DNA of 28,152 bases from JBMNQH01 sp050944035 (GTDB lineage: Bacteria > Bacillota > Clostridia > Oscillospirales > Oscillospiraceae): assembly GCA_050944035.1 (NCBI GenBank), contig JBMNQH010000019.1, positions 1-28,152 of the forward strand, given 5' to 3'. The notes under the pieces are model-generated. The model made no database searches and had not been told where the DNA came from. It was given only the letters and a program-made list of their open reading frames with translations. A program made the translations under genes and the position numbers. Of this stretch, positions 1 through 7,889 are shown in pieces. Position 1 is the stretch's first letter; each line of letters begins with the position of its first letter.

Positions 1-31
1 CACAAACGTCCTGCTTGCACCGATATGCGAC

Positions 32-79
32 AAAAAACCGACTGAAGTCAGGAATGATCCTTGCCTCAGCCGGTTTTTT
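32..79 (-). terminator. Rho-independent terminator closing the left signalling operon
   Basis: Arms AAAAAACCGACTGA (32-45) and TCAGCCGGTTTTTT (66-79) pair over 14 positions with one mismatch, and an inner AGGA/TCCT pair extends the stem. Read on the minus strand the hairpin ends in six T, about 55 bases after the stop codon of the permease-kinase gene. A-runs on the other side would let it work in both directions. Two smaller hairpins lie between it and the gene: TGTCC/GGACA at 86-99 and AAAGGA/TCCTTT at 106-122. Confidence 0.75.
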
Positions 80-134
80 ATAAACTGTCCTTTAGGACAC
101 CTCGCAAAGGAAGGCTTCCTTTTTTCGTTTGGGT

Positions 135-3053
135 TTATTGCGGCGCTTTGGGAGAGCCGTTCGCGATCATATCCGCAAGCATCGCGTAGAGCTTGTCCGG
201 TTCGATCGGCTTGAACAAATGGGCGTTCATCCCGGCAGCCATCGTTTGCCGGATATCCTCGTCAAAGACGTTCGCCGTCATGGCGATGATCGGGATCGTC
301 TTCGCGTCCGGCCGGTCAAGCGCCCGGATCGCCTTGGTCGCGCTCAAGCCGTCCATCACCGGCATGCGCATATCCATCAGGATCGCGTCGTAATACCCGG
401 CGGGCTTTTCCGCGAACATATCGACGGCCTGCTGACCGTTTTGAGCGCGTTCGGCGCTCATCCCCTCAAGCTCGAGCAGATCGGCAAGGATCTCGGCGTT
501 GGTCTCGACGTCCTCCGCCGTGAGTATCCGGCGTCCCTCCAGCGCGTTTTCTCTTTCCGCAATGGGCGCGGCGACGGTGAAGACGCGGTCGGACCGGCCG
601 AGCCGTACCATCACGGTGAAGGTCGTTCCCACGCCCTTTTCGCTGTCGACGGTGATCTGACCGTTCATCATATCCACGAAATTTTTCGTGATCGCCATGC
701 CCAGACCGCTGCCGCCGTATTGGTTGGTCGTCGTGGCGTCTTCCTGCGAAAACGCTTCGAACAGCTTGGGCAAAAATTCCTTGTCCATACCAATGCCGGT
801 GTCGATCATATCAAACCGCAGGAGACAGCCGTCCTCATCCATGGCCAGCGGCCTGGCCCGCAGCGTCACGGTGCCGGGCGCCTCGGTAAATTTGACCGCG
901 TTGCCGAGGATGTTGATCAGCACCTGCTTGAGCTTCATATCGTCCCCGACGTAGTAATCCCGGATATCCGGCGAAACGTCACAAACGAACGTCAGCCCTT
1001 TGTCCGCGCACTGGCCGTTGATGATGACGTGGACCTGCTCGATGAATTCCCGGAAGGAAAACTCTTCGTTTTTCAACACCATCCGTCCCGACTCGATCCT
1101 CGACATATCGAGGATATCGTTGATCAGCCCGAGCAGGTGCTTCGCGCTGGCGCCGATCTTTTCGAGCTGGTCGCGGGTTTTCGGGGGCAGGTCCGGGTCG
1201 CGCAGTGCAATGTTGTCCAGTCCGATGATCGCGTTCATCGGCGTGCGGATCTCGTGGCTCATGTTGGAAAGAAAGCTGGTCTTGGCGCGGCTGTTTTCTT
1301 CCGCCAGCGCCTTTTCGATCTCGGTTTCCCGCTCGCGTTTCTGGATCTTGGAGTAGATGCGGAACAAAATGACGAGCGACAATACGATCAGCGCGACCTG
1401 AATGACCGTTGCCGCCGCCAAAGACCGGTCGATCCCGTTCAAAACGTCGTACAAATACGCGTATGCCGGGCGTGTGGCGCCGCTGACGACGTCCACGCCA
1501 GCCTCGGCGAGTTTTTCGGAATAATACGACTGAATGGGCGCCACGCTGTTTTCAACCGCCGCGGTCGTGGATTGGCGCATCCACACGCTGGAAGTGAAAA
1601 TGATCAGTCCCAGCAAAACAATCCACGCGACGGTTGACCGGCCCAGACGGTGCTGATCGTCCTTTTTGAGCAAATACCAAAACACGAGGAATCCAAGAAT
1701 ACCCCACGCCGCGAGGATCAGGTAGGACTCGGTGGCAAGCGTTTTGACCGACGTGATGTTGGGGATCAAAAATTCCAGCGCAAACAAAAGCGACAGGATC
1801 AGCCCCACGACGCCGGTGACCACATACCGTTTATCCCCGGCCCGGCGGGCGACGCGAAGGGTGGACGCCGACGTGAAGGCAAACGCGATGGTCGCGCCGA
1901 CAGTCGTCACGTCCACGATCCAGCTGATCGCCGTTCTCCCGAAAAACGGCAGGATGGACGACATACCGAAAATCAGCCACAAGGCGGTTTTCGGAACGTT
2001 GTTTTTATCCAGCTTCCCGATTCTTTCGGGAAGAAGCCGGTCCATGGACATCGAGCGCAGCAGGCGGCTGAGGGCGACGTAATTGCCGATGATCCCGGTA
2101 AAAATCGCGCAGACCGCGGCAACGCCGAGCACCGCCCTGCCCATATTGCCAAGCGCCGATTGCGCGGCAAAAAAGGCCGGCTGGTTTTTTACACCCGCGT
2201 ACCGGTCGAGATTCGCCAGATAATCCACCCACGAGGCGCATTCCTCCGGCAGCGCCGTGACCGACAAAACGGCCAGACAGATATACGCGATCGCCGCCGC
2301 CGCGAGGGCGAGCGCCATGATCAAAAACGACCGCTTTAGCCGGAATTTGGCTTCACCCGACGAGTGGGAGATGGATTCAAAGCCCACAAACGCCCACGGC
2401 GCCAGAGCGAAAATGATAAACGTGCCGCCGAACGCGTCGTGATCCGGCGAAAAATCCGGAGCGACGGCAGCGGTCCCGTTGTGGAAGGCGCCGACAAAGC
2501 AAGTGATCGCGCCCGCCAGCAGCAGGATCGCCATCACGATCTGGGCGCGGGCGGCAAGGCTTCGGCGCATACACACGAGAGCGCCGATCAAAAACGAGCC
2601 GACGACGACCAGTATTTCTCCCAGATAAATGTGGAATCCCGCGATCTCATAATGAAAGCCGAACTGGAACGCACCGCCGAAAAGAGTCCGGAAAATCAAA
2701 GGCAGCGCCGTCCCGTTCGCCCATATGATCGCGACGTAGGTCAACAGCAAGAACCACGCGCTGAGAAACCCGTGGTCGTACCCGAAGCACCGTTTGGTAT
2801 AGGTATACGCGCCGCCGCCGCCGGGAAACCGGTTGATGAGATAGTGATAGTTGCGGGCGATGACGAGCATGACCAGCGCACCCAGCGCGATGCCGATCGC
2901 CGTGCCCAGCGGACCGGCAATAGGCAAAAACGTCGTTCCGGGCATGACGAACGCGCCCCAGCCGACGCTGCACCCGAAGGCGAGCGCCCACGCGCCGAGA
3001 GCGGACAAATACGGCGAGGGGCTTTTGAAAGCGCTATGCGATTGGTGATTCAT
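135..3053 (-). CDS. APC-family amino-acid permease fused to hybrid histidine kinase and receiver
   Basis: Residues 1 to about 465 form a multi-pass permease of the amino acid/polyamine/organocation superfamily, with the early helix-1 motif GCSVGWGAFVMPG and the PGGGGAYTY loop. A further pair of helices with an exported loop (about 475-570) leads to a HisKA domain (SHEIRTPMN, His600), a HATPase domain (NAVKFTE, DTGIGM, GGSGLGM), and a C-terminal receiver with Asp894 in LMDMRMP and a conserved Lys in FKP. By family knowledge the kinase autophosphorylates His600 and passes phosphate to Asp894, then probably to the HPt protein encoded just upstream. GAGAAGGA lies six bases before the ATG. It is the last gene of the operon, 24 bases after the HPt gene. 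The permease half probably senses or carries an amino acid; whether it still transports is unknown. CbrA of Pseudomonas is a comparable transporter-kinase fusion but uses a different transporter family. Confidence 0.9.
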   Translation of the reverse strand: MNHQSHSAFKSPSPYLSALGAWALAFGCSVGWGAFVMPGTTFLPIAGPLGTAIGIALGALVMLVIARNYHYLINRFPGGGGAYTYTKRCFGYDHGFLSAWFLLLTYVAIIWANGTALPLIFRTLFGGAFQFGFHYEIAGFHIYLGEILVVVGSFLIGALVCMRRSLAARAQIVMAILLLAGAITCFVGAFHNGTAAVAPDFSPDHDAFGGTFIIFALAPWAFVGFESISHSSGEAKFRLKRSFLIMALALAAAAIAYICLAVLSVTALPEECASWVDYLANLDRYAGVKNQPAFFAAQSALGNMGRAVLGVAAVCAIFTGIIGNYVALSRLLRSMSMDRLLPERIGKLDKNNVPKTALWLIFGMSSILPFFGRTAISWIVDVTTVGATIAFAFTSASTLRVARRAGDKRYVVTGVVGLILSLLFALEFLIPNITSVKTLATESYLILAAWGILGFLVFWYLLKKDDQHRLGRSTVAWIVLLGLIIFTSSVWMRQSTTAAVENSVAPIQSYYSEKLAEAGVDVVSGATRPAYAYLYDVLNGIDRSLAAATVIQVALIVLSLVILFRIYSKIQKRERETEIEKALAEENSRAKTSFLSNMSHEIRTPMNAIIGLDNIALRDPDLPPKTRDQLEKIGASAKHLLGLINDILDMSRIESGRMVLKNEEFSFREFIEQVHVIINGQCADKGLTFVCDVSPDIRDYYVGDDMKLKQVLINILGNAVKFTEAPGTVTLRARPLAMDEDGCLLRFDMIDTGIGMDKEFLPKLFEAFSQEDATTTNQYGGSGLGMAITKNFVDMMNGQITVDSEKGVGTTFTVMVRLGRSDRVFTVAAPIAERENALEGRRILTAEDVETNAEILADLLELEGMSAERAQNGQQAVDMFAEKPAGYYDAILMDMRMPVMDGLSATKAIRALDRPDAKTIPIIAMTANVFDEDIRQTMAAGMNAHLFKPIEPDKLYAMLADMIANGSPKAPQ

Positions 3054-3077
3054 ACGATCCTTCTCTCCACCGGGGCG

Positions 3078-3452
3078 TTATTGCCCGGCTTGTTCATATT
3101 GGCGGACCCCGTCAACGGCTTTTTGATACAGCGCTTCGATCTGCGCTACCTTTTCCGCGACCTCGTCGTCGGTCATACGGCGGGGATTTCCGGGCCGGTA
3201 TTCCTCGGCGATCTCAGACGCGATCTGTGCGAGCTTCACCAATCCGAGATTGCCGCACACCCCTTTGATCGCGTGGGCGCTTTCAAACAAGCGCGTGGCG
3301 TCCATCGTTTTCGCCGCGTCGAACAGGTCAAAAAAAACGGCGTTGCCGGGCAGGCGGCGGATGTGCTTGTCGATCAGTTTTTCGACCCGCAGCACACTTT
3401 GCGCCCGTTCATAATCCCCGTCGATCGCGGCATACAATTGCTCAAGCGTCAT
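3078..3452 (-). CDS. Stand-alone HPt phosphotransfer protein
   Basis: This small all-helical protein (124 residues from the chosen start) carries the histidine phosphotransfer signature HAIKGVCGNLGL with the acceptor at His60. It should shuttle phosphate in the cytoplasm between the receivers of the two hybrid kinases and the receiver-EAL protein encoded beside it. No catalytic domain is present, as is normal for HPt proteins. The start at 3452 is preferred because GAAAGGA ends nine bases before that ATG, while the ATG at 3461 has the purines directly against it. Either start overlaps the end of the EAL gene, by 11 or 20 bases, which suggests translational coupling. Confidence 0.87.
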   Translation of the reverse strand: MTLEQLYAAIDGDYERAQSVLRVEKLIDKHIRRLPGNAVFFDLFDAAKTMDATRLFESAHAIKGVCGNLGLVKLAQIASEIAEEYRPGNPRRMTDDEVAEKVAQIEALYQKAVDGVRQYEQAGQ

Positions 3453-5151
3453 GATGGTCATTCCTTTCGATTTGCATTTCGTTTTCGATCAGTTTTTCAA
3501 ACTCCTGCGCCGGGACGGGACGGGAGAAATAGTACCCCTGGACAAGATCGCAGCCGCCCTCCCGCAGGAGAGCAAGCTGTCCTTGCGTTTCGACCCCTTC
3601 GGCGACGACCGGCACGCCGAGATACCGCGCGATATCCAGCACCAGCGACACCAGTTTGCGGTCGGTTTCGCTCGTTTCGATGTTGCGGATGAATTTCATA
3701 TCCATTTTCAGCACGTCGATCGGCATGGACGAAAGCATGTTCAACGAGGAGTAGCCGGATCCGAAATCGTCCATTTCGATCTCGAAGCCAAGCTCGCGCA
3801 GGCGGGACACCACGTCCAGCAGCTGTTTGGCGTTTTCGGTGTACGCGGATTCGGTGACCTCCAGCTTGATGCATGTATAATCCAGTCCATTGTCCCCGAT
3901 CAGGCGCTTGAGACGATCGATCAGGGTGGCGTCAAACACGTCCGAGCGCGACAGATTGACCGATACCGGCAGGAAAAAGCCGTACCGTTCCTTCCATTCG
4001 GCGATCTGCCGCGCCGCTTCGCTCCACACGAAGCCGTCCACGACGTGGATCAGCCCGTTGCCTTCAAAAAGCGGCACGAACTCACCCGGGGAGATCATCC
4101 CCAGCTCGGGATGGCTCCACCGGATCAGCGCCTCGGCGCTGCTGAGCTTCGGCGGATCACACTGGATGTTGTATTTCGGCTGATAATACACCTGGAACTG
4201 CCGCTCGTCCACCGCGGCGCGCAGATCGTTGAGCAGCCGTTGATGAAGAAGCTCACGGCCGCGCATATCGTCGTCGTAAACGACAAGCGCGCTTTTGTAG
4301 TCTCCGCGCGCTTTGCCGCAGGCCGCTCTCGCGTGATCGAACATCAAAACCGGCTCCGCGCCCTCTTCCCACGGCTTCACACCCATCCGCAGATGGATGT
4401 TCACGCTGGAGGAAATGGCATCCAGCATTTTCTGAAACCCGGCCAAAACGGCGGTGTAATCCTCCCGGTGCAGGCAATAGATTTCAAAGCGATCGGCCTC
4501 GATCCGTCCGGCGATGCCCTCCGTATCCGACAAAAAGGAGCGGATTTCCTCCCCGAGCCGTTTGAGCACACCGTCGCCGAATTCCCTCCCGTTCAGCGCG
4601 TTGATCAGGTGGAATTGCTCGATATTCAGCGTGACGGCGTCAAAACGCAGCTCGGGATGATAGACGAACAGACGGTTGGCGTATTCATAAAAGAAGTTGC
4701 GGCTGTACAGCTGTGAAAGCGGATCGTGCTCCGCCGAGGAGATCAGCTGCCGTCCTTCGCACAGCTCGATGATCCGCGCGACCCGCGCGAGAATGATCTC
4801 GTGAACGTCAAAGGGCTTGGTGATAAAATCCGCCGCGCCCATTTGCAGCGCTTTCAGCTCCGCCGATTTTTCCGCGGTGAGCACGATGACGGGGATGGCT
4901 TTCATCCGCTCGTCGGCTTTCATCCGCTCCAGCGCCTCAAAGCCGTTCATTACCGGCATCATGAGATCAAGCATCACCAGAGAAATATCGTAATCGTACC
5001 TTTCGATCTGCGAAAGCGCCTGCGCACCGTCAGCCGCGCAGACCACCTCGTAATGATCCTCCAAAATGACCTCCAGCGCGTCGCGGTTGATCTCCTGATC
5101 GTCCACCACCAGCACACGCCGCGCCTTTTGTATGTTCTTAGACCGCATCAT
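3442..5151 (-). CDS. Receiver - degenerate GGDEF - EAL protein (probable c-di-GMP phosphodiesterase)
   Basis: An N-terminal receiver (about 10-125; acid pocket VVDDQE, phospho-Asp in MLDLMMP, Lys in TKPF) is followed by a GGDEF-type domain (about 135-295) and an EAL domain (about 305-560). The GGDEF signature is replaced by EADRF, so cyclase activity is unlikely. The EAL half keeps the residues expected of an active enzyme: EAL in SAEALIRW, the Asn of SVNLSR, the second Glu in LEVTES, the Asp pair in MDDFGSG, the Lys in LKMD, and AEGVET and LVQGYYF. The likely reaction is hydrolysis of cyclic di-GMP to pGpG, gated by phosphorylation of the receiver. The start ATG overlaps the upstream kinase stop by four bases (ATGA). 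As the only protein here with an output domain, it is the probable end of the phosphorelay. Confidence 0.9.
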   Translation of the reverse strand: MMRSKNIQKARRVLVVDDQEINRDALEVILEDHYEVVCAADGAQALSQIERYDYDISLVMLDLMMPVMNGFEALERMKADERMKAIPVIVLTAEKSAELKALQMGAADFITKPFDVHEIILARVARIIELCEGRQLISSAEHDPLSQLYSRNFFYEYANRLFVYHPELRFDAVTLNIEQFHLINALNGREFGDGVLKRLGEEIRSFLSDTEGIAGRIEADRFEIYCLHREDYTAVLAGFQKMLDAISSSVNIHLRMGVKPWEEGAEPVLMFDHARAACGKARGDYKSALVVYDDDMRGRELLHQRLLNDLRAAVDERQFQVYYQPKYNIQCDPPKLSSAEALIRWSHPELGMISPGEFVPLFEGNGLIHVVDGFVWSEAARQIAEWKERYGFFLPVSVNLSRSDVFDATLIDRLKRLIGDNGLDYTCIKLEVTESAYTENAKQLLDVVSRLRELGFEIEMDDFGSGYSSLNMLSSMPIDVLKMDMKFIRNIETSETDRKLVSLVLDIARYLGVPVVAEGVETQGQLALLREGGCDLVQGYYFSRPVPAQEFEKLIENEMQIERNDHHDA

Positions 5152-6635
5152 AACGCCTTTTCTCCTTTGCCGCTATGGTTCTTGATGTATTTTTTCAACG
5201 TCGCGTACATCTTTTCGGAATCCGTCGGTTTGGACAGGTGGGCGTTCATCCCGGCGCCCAGCGATTCCTTGACGTCACTCTCAAACGCGTTCGCCGTCAA
5301 GGCGATGATCGGTATATCGGCCGCGTCCGCTTTTTTCGAGCGGCGAATCTCTTTGGCGGCGGTGATGCCGTCCATCACCGGCATACGCAGATCCATCAGA
5401 ATGGCGTCATAGTAACCCGGATCCCGGGCAACGAACATATCCAAAGCGATTTTGCCGTTTTCCGCGTGCTCGCTTTGCGCGCCCTCCAGCTCCAGCAGAT
5501 CCGCGACGATCTCGGCGTTTTCCGGAACGTCCTCCACGATCAGGATCCGTTTTCCCTCCAACGAGGCTGCCGGCTCCTCTTCTTTTTCCCGCGGCAAGGG
5601 CGCCGTTTCCATAGGGATGGCGACGGTAAAGACGCTGCCGACGCCTTTTTCACTTTCTACGCGGATCGTTCCCCCCAGAAAATCCACGATCCGTTTGGTT
5701 ACGGCCAGCCCGAGTCCGCTGCCGCCGTGGCTGCTCGTCGTGCTGGTATCCTCCTTGGCGAAGAGATCAAAAATCCGGGAGAGAAATTCCGGGTCGATCC
5801 CGGTTCCGCTGTCCTCAACAGCGAAAACCAGCGCTTTGCTCCCGTCCCGCGCGTCATTCTGCCGCACCTTTAGCACCACCTGCCCGGGTGCGTCGGTGTA
5901 TTTGACCGCGTTGTCCAGCAGCGTGAGCAGTATCTGCTTGAGACGCATATCGTCGCCGATCCATCCCTCACATACGCCCGGCGCGATATCGCGCCGGTAG
6001 TCGAGCCCCTTTTCCGCGCAACGGTCGTTGGTGATGGCGCTGACTTGACCAATGAGATCCAAAAGCGAGAACGCATCTTTTTTGATGAGAAACTCGCCGG
6101 TCTCCAGGCTGTTGAGATCCAGGATGTTGTTGACGATCCCCAGCAGCTGCTGTGCGCTTTGATTGATCTTTTCCGTACGACTCCTCGTCTCGTCCGAAAG
6201 AGACGGATCGTTCAAAGACAGAGTGTTCAACCCGAGAATCACGTTCAGCGGGGTACGCATTTCATGGCTGATGCCGGAAAGAAACACGGTTTTGGCGCGG
6301 TTGCTTTCCTTTGCCGCCATCAGCTGAGCCTCCAGCCGCTCGTTTTCGAGGATCCGCTTGGCGATACGGTCCAGCAACAGATACATAACGAAAACGAAAA
6401 CGCTTCCGCCGAACAGAATGCCCGAAATGATGAAATCCGGCTTGCCGAAAATCCCGACGGCCAAATAGCCCGCGAGAAAGAACGCAAGCAGAATAATGGG
6501 GATATATAAAATCTTGTTTTCCCGCGTCCATCCGCCCTGTGATTTCATCATTCGGGCAAAGCGGATAAACCCGATAATGTTGTATATCATCAGGGCGCTG
6601 CCCAAATAAATCAATCCGTAAATCACGAACTCCAT
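5148..6635 (-). CDS. Membrane hybrid histidine kinase with C-terminal receiver
   Basis: Three predicted membrane helices lie in residues 1 to about 92 (YGLIYLGSALMIYNIIGFI, IPIILLAFFLAGYLAVGIF, ISGILFGGSVFVFVMYLLL). They are followed by a short coiled linker, HisKA (SHEMRTPLN, His124), HATPase (NAVKYTD, DSGTGI, GGSGLGL) and a receiver with Asp415 in LMDLRMP. There is no periplasmic-type sensor domain, so the signal may be membrane-borne or come from a partner. The kinase core and receiver closely resemble those of the permease-kinase, pointing to a duplicated pair. The start at 6635 is chosen because GAGAGGA sits seven bases before this ATG. A longer frame to 6695 begins inside the promoter -10 region. 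First gene of the operon. Confidence 0.88.
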   Translation of the reverse strand: MEFVIYGLIYLGSALMIYNIIGFIRFARMMKSQGGWTRENKILYIPIILLAFFLAGYLAVGIFGKPDFIISGILFGGSVFVFVMYLLLDRIAKRILENERLEAQLMAAKESNRAKTVFLSGISHEMRTPLNVILGLNTLSLNDPSLSDETRSRTEKINQSAQQLLGIVNNILDLNSLETGEFLIKKDAFSLLDLIGQVSAITNDRCAEKGLDYRRDIAPGVCEGWIGDDMRLKQILLTLLDNAVKYTDAPGQVVLKVRQNDARDGSKALVFAVEDSGTGIDPEFLSRIFDLFAKEDTSTTSSHGGSGLGLAVTKRIVDFLGGTIRVESEKGVGSVFTVAIPMETAPLPREKEEEPAASLEGKRILIVEDVPENAEIVADLLELEGAQSEHAENGKIALDMFVARDPGYYDAILMDLRMPVMDGITAAKEIRRSKKADAADIPIIALTANAFESDVKESLGAGMNAHLSKPTDSEKMYATLKKYIKNHSGKGEKAL

Positions 6636-6684
6636 ATAAAAATCCTCTCGCCTGTTTTTGCTTTTGCCTTCTCGTCTTTCTTTC

Positions 6685-6712
6685 ATTATACACATATATT
6701 GGAATCGGTCAA
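6685..6712 (-). promoter_or_regulatory. Sigma-A type promoter of the left signalling operon
   Basis: On the minus strand TTGACC (6707-6712) and TATAAT (6685-6690) are separated by 16 bases, close to the vegetative consensus. The predicted transcript would start near 6678, leaving a leader of about 40 bases before the kinase ATG at 6635. The position also rules out the longer kinase start at 6695. Confidence 0.75.
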
Positions 6713-6742
6713 GACGGGTTTTTGCCGAAAATGTAAAATATA

Positions 6743-6778
6743 TAAAAAATACAGACGGCGCCTTGCGGCACCGTCTGT
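6743..6778 (-). terminator. Rho-independent terminator upstream of the kinase promoter
   Basis: ACAGACGG (6751-6758) pairs with CCGTCTGT (6771-6778); an inner GCC/GGC pair closes a TTGC loop with one C-A mismatch between. Read on the minus strand the stem is followed by ATTTTTTATATATTTT. It would stop transcripts arriving from the right and insulate the operon promoter 31 bases further on. Confidence 0.72.
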
Positions 6779-6827
6779 GTTTCTGGCTATGGGGTACGAA
6801 AAAGATGGATTTGCGATTTTGTCGGAT

Positions 6828-6872
6828 GGATTCGAACTCGCGGTCGGATGCTTTGCGGAGCGATGCATCCGA
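6828..6872. other. T-loop-like 11-mer followed by a perfect 8-bp inverted repeat
   Basis: GGATTCGAACT at 6828-6838 is, on the minus strand, AGTTCGAATCC, which resembles the T-arm consensus of tRNAs, but no acceptor stem or CCA follows. Just after it TCGGATGC (6844-6851) and GCATCCGA (6865-6872) form a perfect inverted repeat around 13 bases. No U-run follows, so this is not a clear terminator. It could be debris of an RNA gene or a small mobile repeat; copies elsewhere in the genome would tell. Confidence 0.3.
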
Positions 6873-6968
6873 TTCTGTTCTCTTTTCTCTCTTATCTCTT
6901 CACTGGAAAAAGTCGCGGAGAAGAACGGAAAGAAGAGTGAAAAGTGAAAAGAGAAGAGTGAAGAGTAC
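6873..6968. other. Pyrimidine tract followed by purine tract in the gene-free gap
   Basis: The plus strand is pyrimidine-rich at 6873-6903 and purine-rich at 6905-6968, with many AGAAGAG and GTGAAAAG words. The two tracts are partly complementary and could fold back. Short frames here are low-complexity and I do not regard any as a gene. Confidence 0.3.
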
Positions 6969-7004
6969 AAAAAGAAAAAGCCGCTGACGCGACTTTTTCT
7001 TTTT
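6969..7004 (-). terminator. Terminator directly behind the tmRNA/tRNA 3' fragment
   Basis: AAAAAGAAAAAG (6969-6980) and CTTTTTCTTTTT (6993-7004) are perfectly complementary over 12 bases. Inner CGC/GCG pairs extend the stem after one mismatch, closing a TGAC loop. On the minus strand the hairpin begins right at the CCA end of the RNA fragment and its descending arm is T-rich, as expected for the terminator of a tmRNA or tRNA gene. Confidence 0.65.
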
Positions 7005-7026
7005 GGTGGAGACGGAGGGATTCGAG
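7004..7026 (-). pseudogene. Isolated 3' end of a tmRNA or tRNA gene (CCA end), possible attachment site
   Basis: Read on the minus strand, this 23-base stretch has a T-loop-like CTCGAAT, then CCCTC, then CGTCTCC-A-CCA. That is how many Bacillota tmRNAs (5' end GGGGACG) finish, by my recollection of the family. The bases before it (CCGGA) do not pair with CCCTC to make a T stem, and no GGGGACG or other matching acceptor 5' strand appears in the few hundred bases upstream, which soon become the HAD gene. So only the 3' piece is present, with its terminator. Such pieces are typical of one end of an element integrated into a tmRNA or tRNA gene. A tRNA rather than tmRNA origin is possible. Confidence 0.45.
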
Positions 7027-7237
7027 TCCGGTGAAGTCCTTGAATCATATCGATGGAAAGCGTTCCATACAGGCCTTGCAGTTTTATTTCGCGGATGTAT
7101 ATTGCAGCTTTTCAGTGTAAGATTTAGATTCAGCCCATTCGTTCGTCATCTGTCTGCTGTCGCCCATTCTTTCTTCATTTATGATGCGTGAGATCGGCGC
7201 TTTTGCGTCTGCTGCGCGTTTCGGTTTTCCGGGCGGA
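7027..7237. other. Intergenic stretch with nothing recognised
   Basis: This AT-richer stretch lies between the RNA fragment and the stop codon of the HAD phosphatase gene. I see no convincing coding frame, promoter or terminator. A 63-codon minus frame (7084-7275) overlaps the HAD gene end and has neither a ribosome binding site nor a recognisable sequence. Confidence 0.4.
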
Positions 7238-7864
7238 TCAAAGGTGTACCGACCAGCCGGAGTCGATCTTTTCATGCACTTTCTTGAGCGTTTCGACGTC
7301 GAGCTTCGGCCAATCGTTCACCTTTTGCGCCTTGTCGGTGATAAGATGCGCCTTTTCCGCGCAGAGCGCCATCGGCGTGTCCGCGAGAGAATCAGAATAA
7401 AAGTTCTCGATCTCCGGGAAGCCCTGGTCGAAGATATACGCCGCTTTTTCCCGCGCGTACATCAGGTTGTCGACGAATGCGCCGACCTCCCGGTCGTAGT
7501 CGGACGCCATACAGTTCACGCCGAGCCGTTTGGCGATCGGCTCGATGATGCACTTCGGAGAGGCGCTGATGATGAGATCGTCGGGCTTTTTCTGGGCGAG
7601 ATACCAGGCGGAGACGCGTTTTTCGTGCTTGTCCCAGAATTTTTCGATCTGTTCGTCGAAATCGTCGACCTTGCAGAGAAAACTGAAAAACGTGCGTTCC
7701 ATCACATAGCGCGGCACCTTGCCGAGCTTGTGCCCGATCATACTTTTGAGGGCCTTCGGGAAAAACGTGAACCACAAAGAGGGGTGTCTGTTCATGCACC
7801 AAAGCGCAAAACTGATGGCGCAATCCGGGTAATAGATCGTGCCGTCAAAATCATATACGTTCAT
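7238..7864 (-). CDS. HAD-superfamily (HAD-IB-like) phosphatase
   Basis: A soluble protein of 208 residues with the haloacid dehalogenase catalytic motifs. Motif I is DFDGT at the very N-terminus (nucleophile Asp5, general acid Asp7), motif II is IISAS near 100, and SDSLADTPM near 157-165 corresponds to the metal-binding motif IV. The cap is short and inserted after motif I, as in the phosphoserine-phosphatase-like HAD-IB group. Substrate is not predictable. The start at 7864 is chosen because GAAGG precedes it by seven bases; a longer frame to 7882 would need TTG. It is the last gene of its operon, 25 bases after the STAS gene. Confidence 0.83.
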   Translation of the reverse strand: MNVYDFDGTIYYPDCAISFALWCMNRHPSLWFTFFPKALKSMIGHKLGKVPRYVMERTFFSFLCKVDDFDEQIEKFWDKHEKRVSAWYLAQKKPDDLIISASPKCIIEPIAKRLGVNCMASDYDREVGAFVDNLMYAREKAAYIFDQGFPEIENFYSDSLADTPMALCAEKAHLITDKAQKVNDWPKLDVETLKKVHEKIDSGWSVHL

Positions 7865-7889
7865 ATTCTTACCTTCAGCCAAACGCTTC

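Noticed and set aside
129..1637. Plus-strand frame of 502 codons opposite the permease-kinase gene
   Set aside because: Arg/His/Asp-rich composition without any recognisable motif; it is the antisense shadow of a well-supported gene in GC-rich DNA.
2364..4716. Long plus-strand frames (2364-3692 and 3451-4716) opposite the permease, HPt and EAL genes
   Set aside because: Same antisense pattern; no binding site and no family resemblance, while the opposite strand carries complete conserved domains.
6828..6838. T-loop-like 11-mer read as a second tRNA fragment
   Set aside because: Only the loop consensus is present; the flanks do not pair as a T stem and no acceptor or CCA follows, so I do not call an RNA gene.
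6686..7048. Short minus and plus frames (82-120 codons) in the gene-free gap
   Set aside because: They run through terminators, a promoter and low-complexity purine tracts; no ribosome binding site.
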